Shown here: positions 7,077 to 15,312 of the stretch, in pieces
How positions within the stretch are numbered: the stretch's first letter is position 1
Layout: the number at the start of each line of letters is the position of its first letter
Source of the DNA: Clostridiales bacterium
GTDB lineage: Bacteria; Bacillota; Clostridia; Christensenellales; UBA1750
Length of the DNA: 40,719 nucleotides
Assembly (NCBI GenBank): GCA_015056005.1
Contig: SVHB01000014.1
Location: 1-40,719 of the forward strand
Direction of reading: 5' to 3'
Made by a program: the position numbers and the translations under genes
The notes under the pieces: model-generated
Seen by the model: the letters and a program-made list of their open reading frames with translations, nothing else
Told to the model about the DNA's origin: nothing
Database searches by the model: none

Positions 7077-8432
7077 ATGGCTTTTAAGGCAATAGAAAAG
7101 CTTAATTACAGGATAAGCGAGCTGCCCGACAGGGTCACAGGGCGCAGCGATTACATAAAAGGTTATTTTGACGGAAATGCGCTGCAGCTGATGGCGGCAT
7201 ACAATCAGCTTGTGGACGAGCTGAACGCAAGCGGCAGCGCGGGAAAGCTCGGCGCGGTGCTTTACGGCAGCGATTCGGTGAAATATATTCGGCTTGGCAG
7301 CGACAATCAGATAGAAGTGAGCGACGACGGCAAGGAGTGGGTATCTTCATCGGGCGGCGGTCATGTGATATATGACAAAGACGGCATAGCACAGGTGCAA
7401 AGGGCAAGGCTCAAGTTTATGGGCGCGGATGTAAGCGATGACGGCACTTACACTGTCGTTACCCCCTTTAAGGGCGACAAAGGCGACAGGGGTGAAAAAG
7501 GCGACAGAGGTGAAAGGGGCGAAATCGGGCCTGCCGGCAAGGTTTATATTCCAAGCGTTGACAGGGACGGTCAGCTTATGTGGGAGCTTCGGGATGATAC
7601 GGGTATCGCCATAGACGCGGTGAACATAAAAGGCATTCAGGGCGCTCAGGGTGAGCAGGGCGAAAAAGGCGATCAGGGCGCTCAGGGTATTCAAGGCATG
7701 CAGGGGCCTGCAGGTCAGGACGGCGAGGACGGCATATCGCTTACCATAAAGGGAGTTTTTGAAACCTTGGATGAGCTTACCCGATCCGTTGATTCGCCTG
7801 CGGCAGGCGACGGCTACGCGGTTGGGAATGACGGAAATTACAGGATATACATCTGGGATGCGGTTCATGAAAGCTTTGCCGATATGGGCAGCTTCGGGAT
7901 CATGAGAGGTCCCAGAGGGCCGATGGGCGAGCAGGGGCCGCAGGGAATCCAGGGTATACAGGGCATCCAAGGCAAGCAGGGTCCAAGAGGTTTACAGGGC
8001 GCGATGGGCGTTCCCGGCGCTCAGGGCTTGCCTACCGTGGTCAACGGCAAGACAGGTCAGCAGATCGAGCTGGATCACACAGATGTCGGAGCTGCGGCAA
8101 AGGAGCACGTTCATACAGTTGATGAGATCACGCTCCTTGAAGAAAAGCTTAAAGAAAAGGCCGATCTTTCGGTATCGGTTGAGTTCACGCTGTTTGCAGA
8201 CGATGCTTTTGAAAGCGGCGGTTACGGGTGTTTCAGGATAGAGAATGAGGCTATACATTCAGATTCGGTGGTGCACATAGCCCCCGCAAAGAACATCGGC
8301 GAAAACGGGTACAAGACTTATTTGATGGCGCATTTTATTTGCACAAGGCAGGAGGAAGGGTTCATTGAACTGACCTCATACGGAAATACGCCTGAGACGG
8401 ACATCAGATTATCGATGAGCATAGGAGGTTAA
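7077..8432 (+). CDS. Collagen-like phage tail fibre 1
   Basis: A 451-residue fibre. The N-terminal domain (1-130) is shared with the fibre at 9072-10193 (for example RVTG-x2-x-YIK-x-YFDG and SGGGHVI). Three Gly-X-Y collagen-like blocks follow at about residues 133-154, 186-219 and 278-319, separated by globular segments. The C-terminus contains an NGKTGQQIELDHTDVGA motif common in tail fibres, then a beta-rich end. The N-terminal domain probably anchors the fibre to the virion, the collagen blocks form a trimeric shaft and the C-terminus binds the host surface. ATG with ACGGAGG 6-7 nt upstream. Confidence 0.85.
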   Translation: MAFKAIEKLNYRISELPDRVTGRSDYIKGYFDGNALQLMAAYNQLVDELNASGSAGKLGAVLYGSDSVKYIRLGSDNQIEVSDDGKEWVSSSGGGHVIYDKDGIAQVQRARLKFMGADVSDDGTYTVVTPFKGDKGDRGEKGDRGERGEIGPAGKVYIPSVDRDGQLMWELRDDTGIAIDAVNIKGIQGAQGEQGEKGDQGAQGIQGMQGPAGQDGEDGISLTIKGVFETLDELTRSVDSPAAGDGYAVGNDGNYRIYIWDAVHESFADMGSFGIMRGPRGPMGEQGPQGIQGIQGIQGKQGPRGLQGAMGVPGAQGLPTVVNGKTGQQIELDHTDVGAAAKEHVHTVDEITLLEEKLKEKADLSVSVEFTLFADDAFESGGYGCFRIENEAIHSDSVVHIAPAKNIGENGYKTYLMAHFICTRQEEGFIELTSYGNTPETDIRLSMSIGG

Positions 8433-8433
8433 G

Positions 8434-9057
8434 ATGCCTGTATTCATACATTCAAGCGGCGGCGGGGTGGATATTTCCTCTACCACCGCGAAAAAAGAGG
8501 ACGTGCTTTCAGGAAAGGTGTTTTACCTTGCAGACGGTACAAAAGCACAGGGAAGCATTGAATCGATATCATCCAAAGAGCATACTCCCACGGTTTCGGA
8601 TATAATTATACCCTCGGGGGTATATATTGCGGGCGATCAGGTGATAAAGGGAGATGCAAACCTTATTGCATCAAACATAAAAAGCGGTGTGAATATATTT
8701 GGCGTACTGGGTAATTATTCGCTTGCTTCAAAGACGGCAAGCGGCACGTTTTCCGGGTATACGCTCAAGGTGAACACCGGATTCAGACCGCTTGGGGTCA
8801 TAGTTTATACCACGAACAGCTCATACAACACCGGCGACGTTATTCTGGCTGCAAGGCTGTTTACATCTTCGGGCGGCTATGTTTCAAGCACCGGCGCTTA
8901 CTGCTATGATAACAACGGTCAGAGGATCAGGACAGGCGGAAGCTATATCGGGGCAACATCAAACGGGTTTGAGTGGTCCGCTTCAAGCATAGACACTTAC
9001 GACGGCTACATCAACGGATATATGAGATCCGGCAGGTGGTATGCGGTCGGCATATAA
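8434..9057 (+). CDS. Phage tail fibre / receptor-binding protein
   Basis: A 207-residue protein between the two collagen-like fibres. The N-terminal part (DISSTTAKKEDVLSGKVFY followed by ADGTKAQGSI) matches a repeat-like module frequent in Firmicutes tail fibres. The C-terminal half (from about 105) is Gly/Ser/Tyr/Asn-rich and probably a beta-sandwich tip (GFRPLGVIVYTT, then FEWSASSIDTYDGYING). It starts 1 nt after the preceding stop with GGAGG upstream, and is probably made together with fibre 1. The target receptor is unknown. Confidence 0.7.
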   Translation: MPVFIHSSGGGVDISSTTAKKEDVLSGKVFYLADGTKAQGSIESISSKEHTPTVSDIIIPSGVYIAGDQVIKGDANLIASNIKSGVNIFGVLGNYSLASKTASGTFSGYTLKVNTGFRPLGVIVYTTNSSYNTGDVILAARLFTSSGGYVSSTGAYCYDNNGQRIRTGGSYIGATSNGFEWSASSIDTYDGYINGYMRSGRWYAVGI

Positions 9058-9071
9058 AAGGAGGTGAAACA

Positions 9072-10193
9072 ATGGCGTTTAAGAAAATTGAGGCGCTTGA
9101 AAACCTTATAAGCAGGCTGTCGAACAGGGTAACCGGGCAGGCGGCTTATATAAAGGAATATTTTGATGGCAGCGCCAAGCAGCTGATGAATGCTCACAAT
9201 GAGCTTGTGGACGAATTGAACCAAAACGGTGCGAAGAACATCCATGCGGTTGGCTATGAAGGCGAAGGCATCAAAAAAGTCAGGCTGAACAAGGACGGTC
9301 AGCTGGAAGGTTCCGATGATGGGCAGACATGGTTTACCGTATCGGGCGGCGGTCATGTAATTGAGGATGAAAGCGGCGAAGCTTTACCGCAGAGGTCAAG
9401 GCTTAAATTTTTGTCCGCAGCTTTATCGGATGACGGCGAGGCGACGGTCGTATCGGCGATAAAAGGCGACAAGGGTGATAAGGGTGATAAGGGTGACAAG
9501 GGCGATAAAGGCGATATGGGACAGCAGGGTCTTCCCGGCAAGGTATACGTTCCTTACATTGATGAAGAAGGTCTGCTCAGATGGAGGATATCGGATGACG
9601 GCACAACAGAGCCCGAGCCTGCGGATGTTAAAGGTCCTATGGGTTTGCAGGGCGAGCAGGGTGTACAAGGTGTGCAGGGCTTGCCCGGCACGCCCGGCAC
9701 CGACGGCAGAGAGGTGGAGCTTTCAAGAAACGACACGCACATACTGTGGAAATACAAGGACGAGAGCGTTTGGTATGAGCTTATAGAAATAGCGCTGCTC
9801 AAAGGCGATGCATCTGCCACCATAAGGATCGGCAGCGTGACTACCCTGCCCTACGGTGAGGATGCAGAAGTTGTAAATTCCGGCAACGAAAACAATGTTA
9901 TCCTGAATTTTGCTCTGCCCGAAGGTCCTATCGGTCCAAAAGGTGATACCGGTGAAAAGGGTGAACAAGGTATTCCGGGGGATCAGGGTATTCAAGGCGA
10001 AAGAGGTGCACAGGGTGAAAGAGGCGAGCCCGGCTACACGCCTGTAAAGGGTACGGACTACTGGACTCAAAACGACAAGGATGAAATAGTTGATGATGTG
10101 ATGGGACTTTTGCCAAAGGCATATGTTTCAAGCATCAAGCCAACAAATGATCTTGGAAATGACGGCGATATCTGGCTGGTGGTGAACGAATAA
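9072..10193 (+). CDS. Collagen-like phage tail fibre 2
   Basis: A 373-residue paralogue of the fibre at 7077: the same N-terminal anchor domain (1-130) and three Gly-X-Y blocks (about 132-156, 188-212, 285-321), but a different, shorter C-terminus (GYTPVKGTDYWTQNDKDEIV, then SSIKPTNDLGNDGDIWLVVNE). The first block is made of near-identical GDK triplets. ATG 9072 is chosen for its GGAGGTG; upstream in-frame codons belong to another gene's sequence. The stop overlaps the next ATG (TAATG). A tandem gene duplication with divergence of the tips is the simplest origin. Confidence 0.85.
   Translation: MAFKKIEALENLISRLSNRVTGQAAYIKEYFDGSAKQLMNAHNELVDELNQNGAKNIHAVGYEGEGIKKVRLNKDGQLEGSDDGQTWFTVSGGGHVIEDESGEALPQRSRLKFLSAALSDDGEATVVSAIKGDKGDKGDKGDKGDKGDMGQQGLPGKVYVPYIDEEGLLRWRISDDGTTEPEPADVKGPMGLQGEQGVQGVQGLPGTPGTDGREVELSRNDTHILWKYKDESVWYELIEIALLKGDASATIRIGSVTTLPYGEDAEVVNSGNENNVILNFALPEGPIGPKGDTGEKGEQGIPGDQGIQGERGAQGERGEPGYTPVKGTDYWTQNDKDEIVDDVMGLLPKAYVSSIKPTNDLGNDGDIWLVVNE
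9465..9518 (+). repeat. Six 9-bp tandem units encoding Gly-Asp-Lys
   Basis: Units of the form GGYGAYAAR repeat six times within the first collagen block of fibre 2. Each unit is three codons, so slippage would change shaft length without breaking the frame. Confidence 0.85.
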
Positions 10194-11065
10194 TGGCAAG
10201 CTATGTTTGGGATGTATATAGCGTTGACATGTATTACATGCAAAGATACAGGGATGAGGCATGGCATGTAAGCGGGATCTCATCTTCAAATCCGGCGTTC
10301 ATGAGCGCAAGATTCATATTCAATGTTTTAAGCGGTCTTTACAGACTGTCCGGATATAAGCAATACAGCGCGGGCGATCATCCAACGATGATCTATGTAA
10401 ATGTCGGTACATATCAGCAGAACACCATGTATTACTGCGAAAGCGGTATTTACGGCACGGGTACGGATATTTATCCGAAAGACCCGAGCAAAGCCGGTGT
10501 TTACACAAGCGAACTTGAGCCTTTTGCAGGTGATCTTATCTCGACGGCATCTGCACAATATGCGGATGCTTACCCTCAAAACGGTACAATAGACAACACA
10601 AACTGGTACATACTCAGAGGCGCGCCCGACAGGATCAGCTATTCTGAGTTCGTTCAGCCGGGTAAAGAGATAAGGATCACATGGTCTGAGGGTATTAATC
10701 CGGAATCCTATAGGCTTGAGAGATCCACAGACGGCGGTATAAGCTGGACAACGCTTTCAAGCGAGCTGGAAGATACGGAATACATCGACACAAGCGCTGC
10801 CTTGCTTGCAGCGGGAACAAGCCTGATGTATCGAATATGCACGATCGGAGAAAGCGTGGAAAGTGAGTACACTACAGGCGGAGTGCTGACTATATCCCAA
10901 AGCGCTGTGAGCGTTAAGATTGGCGGACAATGGAAGGAAGCTGCGGCGATGTTTACAAAAATCGGCGGGATTTGGCACAGGTCCGTTTACGGAAGCGAGG
11001 GAGATATAATAACCGATATGCACAAATACAAAGTCGTACATGAACAAACAGAAGGAGTGGTTTAG
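10193..11065 (+). CDS. Phage virion-associated protein with Fn3-like domain
   Basis: A 290-residue protein with an N-terminal Tyr/Trp/Met-rich part (VWDVYSVDMYYMQRYRDEAW), a central region (about 150-235) with the Fn3-like pattern ITWSEGINPESYRLERSTDGG then YIDTS and YRICTIGE, and a short beta tail (KIGGQWKEAAAMFTKIGGIW). Its start overlaps the fibre 2 stop, so it is probably a further appendage or fibre-associated protein. I do not recognise an exact family. The WxEG-x-SYxLERS pattern supports an Fn3/Ig-like fold. Confidence 0.6.
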   Translation: MASYVWDVYSVDMYYMQRYRDEAWHVSGISSSNPAFMSARFIFNVLSGLYRLSGYKQYSAGDHPTMIYVNVGTYQQNTMYYCESGIYGTGTDIYPKDPSKAGVYTSELEPFAGDLISTASAQYADAYPQNGTIDNTNWYILRGAPDRISYSEFVQPGKEIRITWSEGINPESYRLERSTDGGISWTTLSSELEDTEYIDTSAALLAAGTSLMYRICTIGESVESEYTTGGVLTISQSAVSVKIGGQWKEAAAMFTKIGGIWHRSVYGSEGDIITDMHKYKVVHEQTEGVV

Positions 11066-11067
11066 AA

Positions 11068-11445
11068 ATGACAGGCAGGGAATTGCTTGAAAGCGCACTG
11101 GCGCTGATGGCTGAGGAAATGCAGGACGCTGCGGATTACGAAAAGCAGGCGCCTGCGCTGATAAGGCTGATGCTGACGGAGTTGTTCGATCTGAACAACT
11201 CCGTTTTGGTATCAAAGGGGAAAGCTCCGCTTGTACAAGCGCCTACAATTGCCGATCTTACAGCTCAGATAGTATACGAGGATGAGATCGTTTTGGGCGT
11301 TATGCCCTATGGGCTTGCGGCAAAACTTTCGCTTGACGATGACAGGGCGAAGGCGGCGTATTTCAACGCGGAATATCTTGAGAAAAGGCGATATTATTTG
11401 AAAACCGTATTTTCGGATATCGTTGATATTTACACGGAGGAATAA
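11068..11445 (+). CDS. Head-tail connector / adaptor-like protein
   Basis: A 125-residue helical protein. The segment EIVLGVMPYGLAAKLSLDDD followed by AYFNAEYLEKRR matches the pattern of phage head-tail adaptors, which ring the portal. It immediately precedes, and overlaps (TAATG), the nozzle-like gene, an order seen in short-tailed phages. RBS GGAG lies upstream (about 11053-11056). Confidence 0.6.
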   Translation: MTGRELLESALALMAEEMQDAADYEKQAPALIRLMLTELFDLNNSVLVSKGKAPLVQAPTIADLTAQIVYEDEIVLGVMPYGLAAKLSLDDDRAKAAYFNAEYLEKRRYYLKTVFSDIVDIYTEE

Positions 11446-13268
11446 TGGCATACATAAATTTGACAAGCGAAAAGCAGTATGTGCAGAGGATAGACAAGTT
11501 CGGCGGCGTGGATTTTACCACGAACGAGACTCAGGTACCTATTACAAGGAGCCCTGACGCGGTGAACATGATCGCTGACGAGAAGTTCTTCCCTGTAAAG
11601 AGGGCAGGCTATGAGAAGCTGCATGATTATTTTGAGCACATATACGGACTTTTTACGATGGAGGATGAGATCGGGAAGACGCTTATAGTACATTCGGGCG
11701 ACAAGCTTTATGCTTACGGTCAGGAGGAAGCTTTGACAATTGATATGGCAAAGAGTGCTTCCACGGCATTTTTATTCGGCGATGCCCTTTACATACTGGA
11801 CGGATACAAATACAGAAAGGTTTTCAGAAACAGCGAAGGGCTCTTCGAGTGCATGGAGGTATGCAGCGAGGCGTTTGTGCCCACTACATCGATATCAAGG
11901 ACACCCGACGGCGCGGGGACCGCTTTTGAAGCGGTGAATCTTCTGACTCCCAAAAGGATAAACAGCTTTCTGGGAAACGGAAGCTCTACCCTTTATCAGC
12001 TGGACACAGGCAGCATTCAGGAGGTTACAAAAGTGGTTGCAGATGGGACGGAACTTACAAGCGATAAATACAGCGTTGACATAGAAAACGGAACCGTTAC
12101 TTTTTTGAGTGCGCCTAAGGACGGAAACGGAGTGGACAATGTTATTATTCACTTTACCGCTTCGTCAGACGGTCGGGAGGATATAAACAGGTGCAGTATT
12201 TGCGGGATATACGGCGGCGAGAACGATACGCGAATATTTTTATCCGGAAATCCTATGAAGCCCAATGTGGACTGGCAAAGCGGACTTTACGATCCCACAT
12301 ACTTTCCCGACACTGGTTACACCAAGATCGGCAGCGATGCTTCGCCGATAATGGGCTATGTGAGGCATTATGACGCGCAGATAATAATCAAAGGCAGCGG
12401 TGCGGACGCAACGCAATGGCTCAGGACCTTTATGCTGGATGAAGAGCTGAACCCCATGTTTCCTGTGGCGCAGGGCGCAAATGCTGCGGGTGCTGTGAGC
12501 ACAAGGGCGTTTGCGGTGCTGGGCGATCTGCCGCTGTTTTTATCCCAGACCGGCGTTCACGCGGTTTACGGTACGAGCGTAGACAACCAACGAAATATCA
12601 GATCGATATCAAGAGCGGTGGACAAGCGTTTATGTGCCGAAGGTGATCTTAAGAACGCTTTGGCGGTCGAACTTGCGGGAAAGTATTATCTGTTCATAAA
12701 CGATCATGTGTATATTGCCGACTCGGCACAGAGATACACGGATTCACAGAGCAGCTATCAGTATGAATGGTATTACTGGGAAGGGCTGCCCGTGACGGCT
12801 GCTGTCGCTTTTGACGGAAGGCTTTATTTCGGTGCGCATGACGGTTCTCTTTGCAGGATGAAGCGCAGGGAGGATGTGAACGCATTCAACGACAACGGCG
12901 CTGAATATAAGGCTTATTGGACGACACCGATGTTTGAGCTTTCAACGCTTTACAGGACTAAGACTGTCAGGGATGTAGCGTTCATGCTTATGCCCTTTGC
13001 GCACGGTCAGTACAAGATCTACTACAGATCGAGCAAAAGGGATTGGGAGCTCATAAAGGAAGGCTCGACGAGCCTTCTGGATTTCAACGACATTGATTTC
13101 AATGATTTTTCGTTCTCTGGGCTCTGGGTACCTGAGATGAGCAGAACAAAGAGAAAGGAGCGCAAGGCTGAGAGCTTCCAGCTCAAGGTGGTAAACGATA
13201 CCCAGGATACATCGCTGGGGCTTTTGGGGCTTGAAATTGTTTTCAGGCAGAGCGCGAGGGTGAAATAA
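11445..13268 (+). CDS. Tail nozzle / tail-tube-B-like protein (podovirus type)
   Basis: A 607-residue beta-rich protein. The N-terminus FGGVDFTTNETQVPITRSPDAVNM followed by KRAGYEKL matches the start of podoviral tail tubular B/P22 gp10-type nozzle proteins, where a GV..R.SPDA.N pattern and a K/R-R-x-G-x motif are typical. Repeated blade-like segments (LYILDGYKYRKVF, LFLSQTGVHAVYGT, YYLFINDHVYIAD, LYFGAHDGSLCRM) suggest a beta-propeller core. It would form the short tail tip below the adaptor. No tape-measure or tail-tube gene is near, which supports a short tail. Confidence 0.65.
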   Translation: MAYINLTSEKQYVQRIDKFGGVDFTTNETQVPITRSPDAVNMIADEKFFPVKRAGYEKLHDYFEHIYGLFTMEDEIGKTLIVHSGDKLYAYGQEEALTIDMAKSASTAFLFGDALYILDGYKYRKVFRNSEGLFECMEVCSEAFVPTTSISRTPDGAGTAFEAVNLLTPKRINSFLGNGSSTLYQLDTGSIQEVTKVVADGTELTSDKYSVDIENGTVTFLSAPKDGNGVDNVIIHFTASSDGREDINRCSICGIYGGENDTRIFLSGNPMKPNVDWQSGLYDPTYFPDTGYTKIGSDASPIMGYVRHYDAQIIIKGSGADATQWLRTFMLDEELNPMFPVAQGANAAGAVSTRAFAVLGDLPLFLSQTGVHAVYGTSVDNQRNIRSISRAVDKRLCAEGDLKNALAVELAGKYYLFINDHVYIADSAQRYTDSQSSYQYEWYYWEGLPVTAAVAFDGRLYFGAHDGSLCRMKRREDVNAFNDNGAEYKAYWTTPMFELSTLYRTKTVRDVAFMLMPFAHGQYKIYYRSSKRDWELIKEGSTSLLDFNDIDFNDFSFSGLWVPEMSRTKRKERKAESFQLKVVNDTQDTSLGLLGLEIVFRQSARVK

Positions 13269-13269
13269 G

Positions 13270-13434
13270 ATAGAAAGCAGGATCTTTTTAGCGGGAGACA
13301 TACTAAGGCTCGGGACTAAAGCTTATGTTTCCCTGATAGACGGAAACGTGTTTTTGCCTGTGGATTATCCGGAGGCATGGGAAGAATTGGACGACGGAGA
13401 AATAAAGGAGGAAGAAGATGATCAAAAGATATAG
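13270..13434 (+). CDS. Candidate 54-residue phage protein without a normal start codon
   Basis: The frame between the nozzle and endolysin genes encodes a protein-like sequence (SRIFLAGDILRLGTKAYVSL, then DGNVFLPVDYPEAWEELDDG and an acidic tail). It opens just after an in-frame TGA at 13261, and contains no ATG, GTG or TTG before the well-formed part; ATA at 13270, 1 nt after the nozzle stop, is the earliest plausible start. GAGGGTG lies upstream at about 13255-13262. A non-standard start or a frameshifted extension of the nozzle protein are the options. It overlaps the endolysin start, whose RBS lies in it. Confidence 0.4.
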   Translation: MESRIFLAGDILRLGTKAYVSLIDGNVFLPVDYPEAWEELDDGEIKEEEDDQKI

Positions 13435-14041
13435 TTTGAAAGAAGACAGATACAGGGCTTTATCGGAACATTTTACCGCAGGAGAGTTTGCCTGCAGGGA
13501 CGGAAGCGACGAGATACTCATTGACGATGCTCTGATAGATGCGCTCGAAGAAATTCGGGCGCATTTCAATATGCCGGTAACGATCACGAGCGGGTACAGA
13601 AGCCCTGAGTACAATGCATCTATAAACGGCGCGAAAAAGAGCAAGCATATGCTTGGACAGGCTGCAGACATCAGAGTACAGGGTGTTTTGCCGATAAAGG
13701 TCGCCGCATACGCGCAGGAGATTGGCATGGGCGGAATCGGACTTTACGACTACGGCGGCATGAGCGGCTTTACTCATATTGACACGAGAGACGGAAACTG
13801 GCGCGGGGTCCAGATATCATCCAAGGGATCGAGCCTAAGCGTGAGCAAGTATTTCCCCACTGTGAAAAAGGGCAGCACCGGGCAATGCGTGGTCATATTG
13901 CAGAGGGCTGTGGGCGCAGAGGATGACGGTATATTCGGAAAGAAGACACTGGCTGCTGTGAAAGAATATCAGAAAAAGAAGGGGCTGGAGCCTGACGGGA
14001 TAGTCGGGAAGCTCACATGGAGGTGCATAATTGATGGATAG
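13418..14041 (+). CDS. Endolysin: M15-type peptidase with peptidoglycan-binding domain
   Basis: A 207-residue cell-wall hydrolase. The N-terminal domain is an M15_3/D-Ala-D-Ala-carboxypeptidase-like peptidase: SGYRS (58-62), KSKHMLGQAADI with His77 and Asp84, and FTHID with His120 as the third zinc ligand. The C-terminus (about 145-207) is a PG_binding_1 repeat (VKKGSTGQCVVILQRAVG, then DGIFGKKTLAAVKEYQKKKG). The ATG has GGAGGAAGA upstream. It is placed directly before the holin, forming the lysis pair. It cuts peptide cross-links in the wall after the holin permits export. Confidence 0.9.
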   Translation: MIKRYSLKEDRYRALSEHFTAGEFACRDGSDEILIDDALIDALEEIRAHFNMPVTITSGYRSPEYNASINGAKKSKHMLGQAADIRVQGVLPIKVAAYAQEIGMGGIGLYDYGGMSGFTHIDTRDGNWRGVQISSKGSSLSVSKYFPTVKKGSTGQCVVILQRAVGAEDDGIFGKKTLAAVKEYQKKKGLEPDGIVGKLTWRCIIDG

Positions 14042-14462
14042 GTTTGAGAGCATACTAAAAACGATCGGATGCGCTGCATCGGGCGTTATCGGATGGCTTT
14101 TCGGCGGATTTGATATACTCTTTGGAGCGCTGCTTTTCTTTATGGCTCTGGATTTTGTGACCGGCATAATAAAGGGCATGATGCTAAGAAGCGATAAGAG
14201 CGCAAACGGAGCGCTGTCATCGAACGCCGCATTCAACGGAGTGCTGAAAAAGGCACTGATACTGATGGTGGTTGCAGCTTCGGCGATGGCGGACAAGGCG
14301 CTTTCGCCGGACAATGTGATACTCAGGACTATGGTGACGGGGTATTACATTGCCTGCGAGGCGATTTCGCTTTGTGAGAACGCCATAACCTGCGGTGTTC
14401 CTTTGCCAAAGGGATTCAGGCAATTATTTGAAGGAATAAAGGAGGAAGAAGACGGTGAATAA
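14034..14462 (+). CDS. Phage holin (phage_holin_4 / TcdE-like)
   Basis: A 142-residue membrane protein with three to four hydrophobic segments (SGVIGWLFGGFDILFGALLF; ALDFVTGIIKGMML; KALILMVVAASAMADKAL; MVTGYYIACEAISLCENA). The LDFVTGIIKG and ISLCENA patterns are typical of TcdE/Cph1-type holins. It overlaps the endolysin stop by 8 nt. ATG 14034 is 8 nt after GGAGGTG; a TTG just upstream (14031) is equally possible. It permeabilises the membrane at lysis. Confidence 0.9.
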   Translation: MDRFESILKTIGCAASGVIGWLFGGFDILFGALLFFMALDFVTGIIKGMMLRSDKSANGALSSNAAFNGVLKKALILMVVAASAMADKALSPDNVILRTMVTGYYIACEAISLCENAITCGVPLPKGFRQLFEGIKEEEDGE

Positions 14463-15147
14463 CGATTATCAGGCAGTAAAAAACTACGAGCAGATGATGG
14501 CGGCGCTGAGTCAGGGCAAAAATTACGGCAATATCACGCCCGAATATTTGGAGCATTTTTCCACGGCTCAGCTCAAGGAGATGGCACAGGCTCCCTATTA
14601 TTACAATATAACCTTTCATGATTCCTCTTCCGGTTCAAGCAATAACAACAACACCTATTATGAACCCGTGAGCACGAGCAACAGCAATTACGGGTTTGGA
14701 TATGCGTATGCTTCGGACTATGTCAAGATGCTCAAGGATGCGCAGCAGGCACAGCTTAAAGCGAGGGCGCAGGCTTTGGAGGATGAAGCAACAAGGCTTG
14801 CAGCTGGCAAGGCTGATATCGACGCGCAGGCTGATGAGGCAAGAAAGGATATTTACACGAATGCAAGGCTCTCTGCTATAGGCAACAACGAAGCGCTGGC
14901 AAACCTTGGACTTGCGGGAAATTTATATTCACAGCCAAAGAGCGGGTATTCGGAAACATCGAGGATAAGTGAGGATAATGCGCTCAGGAGCGGACTTGCA
15001 GGTGTTGAGGAAGAGAGGATAAGGGCGAAGAATGAGGTCGATTTGGCGATATCGAAGCTCAGAAGCGAAGGCGAGAAGGAGAAGGCCGATCTGGTGGCAA
15101 AGCACGCGCAGGATCTGATAAATCTGATGATGAGGCAGATCGTGTAG
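14455..15147 (+). CDS. Coiled-coil phage protein, possible internal virion protein
   Basis: The last gene of the cassette, 230 residues, starts at a GTG (14455) overlapping the holin end with GGAGGAAGA upstream. Residues 45-80 are Ser/Asn/Tyr-rich; residues 85-140 and 175-230 are charged Ala/Glu/Lys helices likely to coil. I do not recognise the family. Its composition resembles internal core or ejection proteins of podoviruses, but the position after the lysis genes is unusual, so the role is open. Confidence 0.5.
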   Translation: MNNDYQAVKNYEQMMAALSQGKNYGNITPEYLEHFSTAQLKEMAQAPYYYNITFHDSSSGSSNNNNTYYEPVSTSNSNYGFGYAYASDYVKMLKDAQQAQLKARAQALEDEATRLAAGKADIDAQADEARKDIYTNARLSAIGNNEALANLGLAGNLYSQPKSGYSETSRISEDNALRSGLAGVEEERIRAKNEVDLAISKLRSEGEKEKADLVAKHAQDLINLMMRQIV

Positions 15148-15188
15148 GGATACTATGCAGTGTGCGCAGGATTGGGTTACTTGTTATG

Positions 15189-15234
15189 ACTCCATCAGTC
15201 GCCCTTCGGGCGCCAGCTCCCTCGGGGGGGCGCC
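15189..15234. repeat. REP-like double-hairpin element (second copy)
   Basis: CATCAGTC followed by GCCC-TTC-GGGC (15201-15211) and a C-run/G-run hairpin (CAGCTCCC then GGGGGGGCG). The plan is the same as the element at 5740-5787, with different stems. It lies 40 nt after the last phage gene. Confidence 0.65.
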
Positions 15235-15312
15235 TTTAAACCACCTCAATCGTTGGAATAATCGTTACACGTTTACTCACTAAATCTCTATCGCATAGCT
15301 CACAAAAAAACA

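Larger units (their letters stand above)
1583..15147 (+). mobile_element. Compact phage morphogenesis and lysis island without integration or replication genes
   Basis: All fourteen genes and one small candidate run on the plus strand with overlaps or short gaps, in the order packaging, head, fibres, connector, nozzle, lysis. No stop codons or frameshifts break the recognised genes. Integrase, excisionase, repressor, primase, helicase or polymerase genes are absent in and beside it. It lies between a PadR/HAAS module and rpoC. No attachment-site duplication was found by eye. Options are a prophage remnant kept intact, a satellite or domesticated particle, or a part of a prophage separated by rearrangement at the bordering repeats. 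Confidence 0.75.

Noticed and set aside
9353-9823. Pro/Ser/Leu-rich frames opposite the collagen-like blocks
   Set aside because: They are the complement of Gly-X-Y codons, so the repetitive composition is expected by chance.
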